Source: Candidatus Pacearchaeota archaeon (GTDB lineage Archaea; Nanoarchaeota; Nanoarchaeia; Pacearchaeales; GW2011-AR1). From it: a stretch of 8,802 bases of DNA. The notes below the pieces were generated by a model. It did not search any database, had not been told where the DNA came from, and was given only the letters and a program-made list of their open reading frames with translations. Positions 1-4,310 of this stretch are shown in pieces. The stretch is taken from assembly GCA_002690445.1 (NCBI GenBank), contig NZER01000247.1:1-8802 (forward strand), in the 5' to 3' direction. Within the stretch, counting starts at the first letter, position 1, and the number at the start of each line of letters is the position of its first letter. The position numbers and the translations under genes are program-made.

Positions 1-2
1 AA

Positions 3-62
3 CGTGAATTGGGTCTCGAGGTGAATAACCTCGAATTAGTGGGAATCTCTGAAAAATTCTAA
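3..62 (+). CDS. 3' end of an unidentified + strand gene, possibly frameshifted
   Basis: Reading from base 3, the + strand is open for 19 codons (ending ...GISEKF) and stops with TAA at 60-62. Shifting back one base in the A-run at 53-57 keeps the frame open with protein-like sequence (ILKTIKELQKLIGDTEG..., rich in Leu, Ile, Lys and Glu) and would carry the reading past 140 into the opposite-strand gene, to a stop near 224. The gene therefore either ends at 62 or has lost one base in a homopolymer. The visible part is too short to identify a family. A 7-bp inverted repeat (TCGAGGT / ACCTCGA, 16-34) lies inside this coding end and is probably incidental. Confidence 0.35.
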   Translation, partial: RELGLEVNNLELVGISEKF

Positions 63-132
63 AAACCATTAAAGAATTACAAAAACTCATCGGAGATACT
101 GAAGGCATTCAAAAGCTCATTGACCTATCAAA

Positions 133-555
133 TTATCTAGAATCAGGAAGAGGAAGATCAGGAAGTTTCCTTACTCTATGTCTTGCAGCATTATTAAGAA
201 TTATCCCATCTCTCCCAACATAAACACTAGCAACATCACCATTTAAAGGTTCTTTTGAACCTTCTCTAGGAATATAAGCACTAATCTCATACAGGGCACC
301 TTCAGGTGCATTTGCAAATCTCGGGTTATGGGGATCCACCAATTTAAGACAAATTCCAGAACCCCTATCTAATTCAACCTCAACATCACCATCTTCCCAT
401 AATTCAACTTTAACATTTCCATCAGCTGTCCTAGATCTTGCAGTTTGCTCATTAGTAACAACAGCAATAGAATTCTGACTAAAATCCACCCCAAGCAAAT
501 CTGCTACTCCCGCTACAGCAGCATATCTTTGCAAAAGCAGATCTTCATCAGTCAT
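133..555 (-). CDS. Hypothetical acidic 140-residue protein
   Basis: Function not recognised. The product is soluble and acidic, with no signal peptide, no membrane segment and one Cys. Its middle part alternates hydrophobic and charged residues (VKVELWEDGDVEVELDRG, about residues 48-65), which suggests beta-strands. The ATG at 553-555 is supported by an AT-rich promoter block at 576-600, exactly 20 bases upstream; a nearly identical block stands at the same distance from the 91-residue gene at 3299-3574. The 3' end converges on the + strand gene at the window edge and may overlap it. The + strand here does not show the strong C-over-G bias seen across the neighbouring ArgRS gene, so base use is unlike the core genes. 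Reality as a gene is likely because of the long open frame and the promoter; function is open. Confidence 0.65.
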   Translation of the reverse strand: MTDEDLLLQRYAAVAGVADLLGVDFSQNSIAVVTNEQTARSRTADGNVKVELWEDGDVEVELDRGSGICLKLVDPHNPRFANAPEGALYEISAYIPREGSKEPLNGDVASVYVGRDGIILNNAARHRVRKLPDLPLPDSR

Positions 556-575
556 AAAAAATCAAATAAAAATTT

Positions 576-600
576 CTTTTTAAATATTTATATACTAAAA
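576..600 (-). promoter_or_regulatory. Promoter of the 140-residue gene, AT-rich 25-bp block
   Basis: On the minus strand the block contains TATATAAATA followed by TTTAAAAAG. It lies 20 bases before the ATG at 555. It matches the block at 3595-3619 at 23 of 25 positions by eye. Archaeal TATA spacing would put transcription start within about 10-20 bases of the ATG. Confidence 0.55.
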
Positions 601-618
601 CATACAATAACCCACCCC

Positions 619-627
619 CCAAAAAGA
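619..627 (-). terminator. T-run just after the ArgRS stop codon
   Basis: Read on the minus strand, the ArgRS stop TAG (628-630) is followed at once by TCTTTTTGG. Short T-runs without a hairpin are the usual archaeal transcription stop. Only five T's are present, so the signal is weak. Confidence 0.3.
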
Positions 628-2442
628 CTACATCTCCCCCAACACCCCCACCCCCAACAACCCCAGCCCCTTTTTCATCACAACCCGAAACGCTTCCACA
701 AGCTGCAGCCTAAACCCCTCTTCTTCAGAACCTAAAACAGGACAGCAGTGATAAAACTCATTAAAATCCTTAGCTAACTCATAACAATAATTTGCAATCA
801 AACTCGGCGCCAAATTATCATAAGCACTTTCAACAACACTCCCAAAACCATCTAACTTTTTCAAAAGCCGTATCTCCTCATCTTTCAAATCAACAATCTT
901 CATCACCTTCCCGCCCTTAACCTTCCGCACAATAGAACTAGCCCTCGCATAACTATAAAGCAAGTAAGGTCCTGTATCTCCTTCAAATTTCAATGCCTGA
1001 GTTTTATCAAAAATAATATTCTTATTAGAACTCTGTTTTAACATCGAATACTTAATCGCAGCAACAGCCACCGCCAACCCCCTCTTCTCCAACTCTTTCT
1101 TACTCAACTTAAACCTCTTCGCAATCTCACTCTCAGCATAACTAACAATCTCCTTTTTAAAATCAGAATACAAAATATTATCCCCAGTCCGCGAAGACAT
1201 CTTACCCGTCGGCAACCTCACCATCCCATAACTCACATGACCAATCTTACCCGCATTCTTAACCCCATCTAACTTCAAAGTCTTAACTAACTGCTTCATA
1301 TGCAGATCCTGTTCATTTGCCACCACATAAAGAGACCTATCTAATTTAAAATCTTTAAACTTTTTTTCAGCAAGAGCCAAATCTTTTGCAGAATATAAAA
1401 CAGTGCCATCACTTCGAAGCAAAACCCAGACACCTAATCCCTTATTCCCTTTAACATAATCAAGCGATTTGCTCTTAACTAATTTATTTGGATTCGCTAA
1501 GGGTAGGTGGGTGGGCGATTTGCTTTTGCTTACGTTCCGTCCAAGTGCAAGAGTGAATTGCGAGTCGGGATTCTTAAGAGCAAATCGCGACAAATCCATA
1601 ATCACTGCCCCGTCAGAAACCTTTGCGACTTTCTTTTTAACTAACTCCTTAACAATCTGCTTCCCCCCCTTTTCCATATCAGATTCAAAATAATATTTAT
1701 CAAACTTAGTATTCAAATCCTTATAAATAATCTCCAACGAATCTAAACTCAACTTCCGCGTCTTTTTCCACAACTCATTTAATTCCTTATCCTGTCTTGC
1801 ATCCAGCTTCTTGTTCACCTCATTCACTTCTTGCTGAAGTTTCTCATTCTTTGCCAATCTTTTAACAGCATCAACATAAATTCCAGCTACCCACGACTCA
1901 TCCTTTTTCAATTTCTCATTTTTATGATATTTATTATAACACCAAATCCACTTTGCAACATGCATCCCTGTATCCCCCTGATAATTTGCCCTCACAACTT
2001 TATTTCCAACTGCTTCAAAAATCCTTGCTAAACTTTCCCCAATACTAGTGCCCCGAATATGCCCAATATGAAACGCCTTATGAGTATTTGCCTGAGAAAA
2101 CTCTATCATAACTTTTCCCCCAGCCCTCCTCCCAGCCCCACCTACCACCCCCACCCCTGCCAAAACCCTCGCCGCTAAAATCTTCTTATCAATAAAAAAA
2201 TTCACATAACCTCCTTTGAAATCCACATTTGAAATCTCCTTAGGCAAACCATCCCTACGAATTTTCTCAGCCAACTCCTCAGCAATCAGCATCACATTTT
2301 TCTTTTCCTTCTTAGCAAGTGCAAAACACGGAAAAGCATAATCCCCCAAATCATCTTGCGGCGGCACTTCCACTAACTCCTCTACCTCACCCCGAGAAAG
2401 CCCCACTTCTTTTAAAATCAGCTCAACAACTATCTTTTTCAT
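628..2442 (-). CDS. argS: Arginyl-tRNA synthetase with an in-frame palindromic insertion
   Basis: A cytosolic class I synthetase that charges tRNA-Arg with arginine using ATP. The ATG at 2440-2442 gives 604 residues; an upstream TTG at 2446-2448 is a poorer start. Visible parts: N-terminal additional domain (about 1-90); the pre-HIGH segment IEFSQANTHKAF and the HIGH motif at 125-128; the KMSKS-type loop KMSSR at 414-418; the anticodon-binding DALR domain starting at ALKFEGDTGPYLLYSYARA (about 483); and an intact C-terminus. Residues about 286-335, between VIMDLS and GLGVWVLLRSDGT, are an extra block of about 50 residues rich in Lys, Ser and Pro. It coincides with the palindromic element at 1464-1588. 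Without it the length would be about 554, normal for the family. The frame is intact, so the protein is probably functional. The linker AGVGVVGGAGRRAGG (about 95-109) is built from G-run codons. The minor start ambiguity does not affect identity. Confidence 0.96.
   Translation of the reverse strand: MKKIVVELILKEVGLSRGEVEELVEVPPQDDLGDYAFPCFALAKKEKKNVMLIAEELAEKIRRDGLPKEISNVDFKGGYVNFFIDKKILAARVLAGVGVVGGAGRRAGGKVMIEFSQANTHKAFHIGHIRGTSIGESLARIFEAVGNKVVRANYQGDTGMHVAKWIWCYNKYHKNEKLKKDESWVAGIYVDAVKRLAKNEKLQQEVNEVNKKLDARQDKELNELWKKTRKLSLDSLEIIYKDLNTKFDKYYFESDMEKGGKQIVKELVKKKVAKVSDGAVIMDLSRFALKNPDSQFTLALGRNVSKSKSPTHLPLANPNKLVKSKSLDYVKGNKGLGVWVLLRSDGTVLYSAKDLALAEKKFKDFKLDRSLYVVANEQDLHMKQLVKTLKLDGVKNAGKIGHVSYGMVRLPTGKMSSRTGDNILYSDFKKEIVSYAESEIAKRFKLSKKELEKRGLAVAVAAIKYSMLKQSSNKNIIFDKTQALKFEGDTGPYLLYSYARASSIVRKVKGGKVMKIVDLKDEEIRLLKKLDGFGSVVESAYDNLAPSLIANYCYELAKDFNEFYHCCPVLGSEEEGFRLQLVEAFRVVMKKGLGLLGVGVLGEM
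637..673 (-). other. G-run cluster in the ArgRS sense strand, potential G-quadruplex
   Basis: Read on the minus strand, the last codons of ArgRS contain GGGG-CT-GGGG-TTGTT-GGGGG-T-GGGGG. That is four G-runs of four or more with short loops, a canonical quadruplex pattern that would also be present in the mRNA. It encodes the GLGLLGVGVLG tail. Whether it folds is unknown. Confidence 0.45.
1464..1588. repeat. Palindromic in-frame element 1 (inside argS), 125 bp
   Basis: Perfect 15-bp inverted arms GCGATTTGCTCTTAA (1464-1478) and TTAAGAGCAAATCGC (1574-1588) bound the element. The order on the + strand is left arm, AT-rich spacer, G-rich core GGGTAGGTGGGTGGGCG (1501-1517), then a second, direct copy of the arm's first ten bases (1515-1524) overlapping the core, a 49-base segment with a possible 7-bp imperfect hairpin (CTTTTGC ... 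GCAAGAG), and the right arm. The host frame stays open throughout. The insertion in the protein, about residues 286-335, matches these limits plus a few flanking codons. The core and layout recur in the two ABCE1 elements, while the arm sequences differ. Confidence 0.75.
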
Positions 2443-2460
2443 AACCAAACATAAGAAAAC

Positions 2461-2473
2461 TCTTTAATAAATC
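2461..2473 (-). promoter_or_regulatory. Possible TATA box for argS
   Basis: The minus strand reads GATTTATTAAAGA about 20 bases before the argS ATG. It lies in the 37-base gap after the upstream membrane-protein gene, so argS may have its own promoter as well as read-through. No Shine-Dalgarno sequence is seen before the ATG. Confidence 0.3.
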
Positions 2474-2479
2474 TTACTT

Positions 2480-2653
2480 TTACTTCTTCTTCAACATCTT
2501 AAAAAGAGCCATTGCCAAAAACCCCAGCCCCAACCCCAAAAGCACCCCCGCCCCCCACTGATCATAAATTCCCCCAAGCCCCAAACCAATCAACAACCCC
2601 GCAGGAATAAACAACCCAACATTGTCCTCTTTTTGTTTTTTATCTTTCGCCAT
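2480..2653 (-). CDS. Small two-helix membrane protein, 57 residues
   Basis: The ATG at 2651-2653 opens a frame of 57 codons to TAA at 2480-2482. A charged N-terminus (MAKDKKQKED) is followed by two hydrophobic segments: NVGLFIPAGLLIGLGLGG (about 11-28) and GAGVLLGLGLGFLAMALF (about 34-51), then a basic tail KMLKKK. This is the organisation of small Gly-rich inner-membrane hairpin proteins, and the positive tail predicts both ends in the cytoplasm. No enzymatic motif is present and function is unknown. It ends 37 bases before the argS start on the same strand and probably shares its transcript. The Gly codons are mostly GGG or GGA in runs of G, giving further quadruplex-like tracts on the sense strand (about 2519-2560). 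Short length is the only weakness; composition and context support a real gene. Confidence 0.75.
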   Translation of the reverse strand: MAKDKKQKEDNVGLFIPAGLLIGLGLGGIYDQWGAGVLLGLGLGFLAMALFKMLKKK

Positions 2654-2683
2654 CTTTAAATTAAAACATCACCAATTAAAAAC

Positions 2684-2694
2684 CTTTTTATATC
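2684..2694 (+). promoter_or_regulatory. TATA box upstream of the broken membrane-protein genes
   Basis: The + strand reads CTTTTTATATC, centred about 25 bases before the ATG at 2714. That spacing predicts a nearly leaderless transcript. The same 60-base gap must also hold the promoter of the divergent 57-residue gene. Confidence 0.5.
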
Positions 2695-2713
2695 TAAAAA
2701 ACCATACAAAAAC

Positions 2714-3080
2714 ATGGCATGGCTCCCAATTGCAATCATCACCATAATCATAATTCTCGGGATTCTTAGCCGCCCTTAGCATCTATTATGCAAAAAAATC
2801 CGGCAAAAAAAGACCCACAGACTACTACACATTTTTCATTCTCGGAGTTGTCTGGCTAATCATCGGCATCTCTGGAAAAAACTCCACCTTTTTTATTCTC
2901 GGATTAGTTTTCACAGCAATCGGATTAACCCATCAAAAAGATTGGAAAAAAACCAAAGTAAAATGGAGCGACCTCACTAAACCAGAAAAAACCATAAGAA
3001 CAATCCTAATTACAACCTTAGGAATCTTAGCCCTCGCCAGCTTAGTTGTATTTTTCCTAATTAAAAAAAGCATCATCTAA
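2714..3080 (+). pseudogene. Membrane protein, about 121 residues, broken by +1 base
   Basis: The ATG at 2714 reads MAWLPIAIITIIIILGILSRP and then stops. Removing one G from the GGG at 2759-2761 restores a continuous frame (…LGFLAALSIYYAKKSGKKRP…) to TAA at 3078-3080, for 121 residues. The restored product has about four hydrophobic segments: 3-25, 37-53, 58-72 and 96-117. Basic loops (YYAKKSGKKRPTD; KDWKKTKVKW) lie between them. No motif for a function is visible; small proteins of this look are frequent in DPANN archaea. The 3' part has no usable start in its own frame, so as written the gene would give only a short peptide. The break is either a sequencing or assembly indel at a homopolymer or a recent inactivation. 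The next gene starts inside its stop codon (TAATG), showing the two were made as a coupled pair. Confidence 0.65.
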
Positions 3081-3285
3081 TGGAAACAAAACACCTACTC
3101 ACCTTAACCTGGCCCAAATTATGGCTAATCGCAATCACCGGCTTTGTCTCAATACTCCTCCACAACCTCCTAAGCTACGCTTTTGATTTTGAAGAACCTT
3201 TTTTCTTCACAATAGTAATCATCATCCTCCCCTATATTTCGCTATATGTGTAATCTACACCCTCTTTCAAAAAACTAGAAAATAA
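3080..3285 (+). pseudogene. Small membrane protein, about 68 residues, broken by -1 base
   Basis: The ATG at 3080-3082 shares its A with the stop codon of the gene before, a TAATG coupling. As written, the frame ends at TAA 3251-3253 after 57 residues. Adding one T to the TTT at 3237-3239 gives a better C-terminus, ILPYIFAICVIYTLFQKTRK, ending at TAA 3283-3285 with a basic tail. Hydrophobic segments lie at about 13-34 and 41-60. Its type is a two-helix membrane protein with an acidic loop (FDFEEP) between the helices; function is unknown. The shorter reading could be real, but the restored one has the helix-plus-basic-tail ending expected of such proteins. It converges on the 91-residue gene 13 bases further on. 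Confidence 0.6.
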
Positions 3286-3298
3286 TCAATCAGCATAA

Positions 3299-3574
3299 TC
3301 AAAAAAACTGATCAAGAAAATAACGAACTGCTGTCGGTCCACTATGAGATCTCAATATTCTTCCATCTGCATTTCGCTCCCAAACCCTATAATACCTAGA
3401 AGTCGGAATAAGGGCTAGACCCACCCCCCACCCCCCCAATTCCAAAAATTTATCTCGGAATTCAACATGATTCGGATCACGGCAATTACTAAAAACAGTC
3501 AACCTTGCAGGCAATTCCACTTCTGTTTTTCCACCTGCTCTTTCTTCTGTTTCCTCTGCTACCCCTTCAGCCAT
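3299..3574 (-). CDS. Hypothetical 91-residue protein
   Basis: Function not recognised. The ATG at 3572-3574 opens 91 codons. Residues 1-20 are acidic and low in complexity (MAEGVAEETEERAGGK). The rest looks globular, with a WGVGLALIPTSRYYRVWERN segment in the middle and an aromatic C-terminus (RYFLDQFF). There is one Cys and no signal peptide or membrane helix. A G-run stretch (GGGGGGGTGGGGGGTGGG, minus strand, about 3421-3438) encodes LGGWGVG. Its promoter block (3595-3619) is a near copy, at identical spacing, of the one before the 140-residue gene at 133-555, so the two unknown genes are likely controlled alike. The + strand here is not as C-biased as in the flanking genes. Confidence 0.6.
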   Translation of the reverse strand: MAEGVAEETEERAGGKTEVELPARLTVFSNCRDPNHVEFRDKFLELGGWGVGLALIPTSRYYRVWERNADGRILRSHSGPTAVRYFLDQFF

Positions 3575-3594
3575 AATTAAAAAATAGATAATAA

Positions 3595-3619
3595 CTTTTT
3601 AAAAATTTGTATACTAAAA
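3595..3619 (-). promoter_or_regulatory. Promoter of the 91-residue gene, near copy of that at 576-600
   Basis: The minus strand reads TTTTAGTATACAAAT then TTTTTAAAAAG, ending 20 bases before the ATG at 3574. It differs from the block at 576-600 at only two of 25 positions. The similarity extends across the TATA-like core and the bases before it. Confidence 0.55.
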
Positions 3620-3692
3620 TTACTAGGGTAAAACATTTCAAAGAAAATAATGTACTAAACACCCAATCTAAAAAAGGAAAAAAACAAAACTT

Positions 3693-3700
3693 TTTATATA
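3693..3700 (+). promoter_or_regulatory. TATA box of the structured RNA gene
   Basis: TTTATATA stands 20-27 bases before base 3720, where the closing stem of the RNA begins. That is the archaeal TATA-to-start distance, so transcription would start almost exactly at the 5' end of the fold. Confidence 0.6.
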
Positions 3701-3719
3701 CATAATCCCTATATAATTC

Positions 3720-3818
3720 AGATAAAGATACCTAATGTATGGCTCTAATAGTTTCGGACGAACGAGCCTTGTTAGGCCTACGGGGAGTTCGCTCCCAATC
3801 TTTATCTACAAATTTTTT
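3720..3818 (+). ncRNA. Structured small RNA, three-way junction, family unknown
   Basis: The + strand can fold as follows. P1 is a perfect 10-bp closing stem, AGATAAAGAT (3720-3729) with ATCTTTATCT (3798-3807). P2 has a base CCTAA (3731-3735) with TTAGG (3772-3776), an internal loop, then GGCTC (3741-3745) with GAGCC (3764-3768), a five-base bulge UAAUA, and a small apical hairpin (GTTTC/GAAC, loop GGAC). P3 is GGGAG (3783-3787)-UUCG-CUCCC (3792-3796). A TATA box lies at the right distance upstream and a six-T run (3813-3818) follows, so the unit has its own start and stop. An ACA (3808-3810) follows P1 directly, as in box H/ACA guides, but the branched form is not typical of that class. It is not a standard tRNA, SRP RNA or RNase P. 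Its 3' end overlaps the end of the opposite-strand gene. Alternative: a non-coding palindromic repeat. The fold was made by eye. Confidence 0.6.
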
Positions 3819-4309
3819 CTAATAACCTCCTCCAACTTCTCTAAATCCCTAGCAGTTAAACAATAATCTTCTTTTTTTCTCACCCTCAGAACATCATTAG
3901 CTAATCTATGAGCTCTTGATTTTTTCTTTTTATTCCTCTTAAATCTTAAACTAATATAATTTGTTACTGGTTCATCTTTATAGAACTTACAAATCTTTGA
4001 TAACGATTTAGAAACAAGGAACAAAGGTTCATAATCTCGACAAACAGAAACTGCCTTAACCCATTCTTTATTCAAGGTAATTAATTTAAAGATCAAAAAA
4101 GAATATATCATAACAACAACTTTTTTATTATGTTTCCTATCTGATTTATCTCCTAATTCCGAAATAAACTTCTTTTTCAGAATTTTTTTATCTGAAGATT
4201 TGATTTTAACAGAAAATCCAAAATTTCTATTCTTCATCGCAAGAATCGTATCCTTAGTCCACTTATTATCAATTTGATTTGCCAAGTCTACTTCAAATCT
4301 CTCAACCAT
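3806..4309 (-). CDS. Hypothetical basic 167-residue protein, coupled to ABCE1
   Basis: The ATG at 4307-4309 comes one base after the ABCE1 stop codon (4311-4313), which makes it the natural start. An upstream in-frame ATG at 4360 would overlap ABCE1 by 50 bases and add only an Arg/Gly-rich stretch that is the ABCE1 end read out of frame. The protein is strongly basic and soluble. A hydrophobic strand-like segment (VVVMIYSFLIFKLI, about 66-79) is followed by CRDYE (about 91-95) and, near the C-terminus, SRAHRLANDVLR. The succession of strand, D-x-E and a Ser/Ala-His-x-Leu-Ala helix reminds me of small archaeal proteins with a possible RNase H-like fold, but this is recollection, not proof. Ordinary reading: unknown, co-transcribed with ABCE1. 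Its stop overlaps the 3' end of the structured RNA on the other strand. Confidence 0.65.
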   Translation of the reverse strand: MVERFEVDLANQIDNKWTKDTILAMKNRNFGFSVKIKSSDKKILKKKFISELGDKSDRKHNKKVVVMIYSFLIFKLITLNKEWVKAVSVCRDYEPLFLVSKSLSKICKFYKDEPVTNYISLRFKRNKKKKSRAHRLANDVLRVRKKEDYCLTARDLEKLEEVIRKNL

Positions 4310-4310
4310 C

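Noticed and set aside
445..735. + strand 96-residue open frame
   Set aside because: Pro/His/Gln-rich shadow of the ArgRS C-terminus and of the promoter region; no real protein features.
1438..1587. Intein or intron in ArgRS or ABCE1
   Set aside because: Blocks are only 30-60 codons, lack splicing motifs and are open in frame; no archaeal intron bulge-helix-bulge was seen.
1469..1693. + strand 74-residue frame over the ArgRS insertion
   Set aside because: Considered as a small gene carried by the palindromic element, but it continues into conserved ArgRS sequence and has no start signals.
3730..3777. Integron attC-like site: ACCTAAT … GTTAGGC around a hairpin
   Set aside because: The right box matches GTTRRRY, but the left box is imperfect, the span (about 40 bases) is shorter than known attC sites, no second copy exists here, and the outer 10-bp stem with promoter and T-run fits an RNA gene better.
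3720..3807. A tRNA or tRNA remnant (GGGAG-TTCG-CTCCC resembles a T arm)
   Set aside because: The loop has four rather than seven bases, there is no D arm or seven-base anticodon loop, and the closing stem is 10 bp.
3735..3866. Short + strand frame starting MYGSNSFGRTSL
   Set aside because: It lies across the structured RNA and into the end of the opposite gene; no ribosome-binding site and no protein-like composition.
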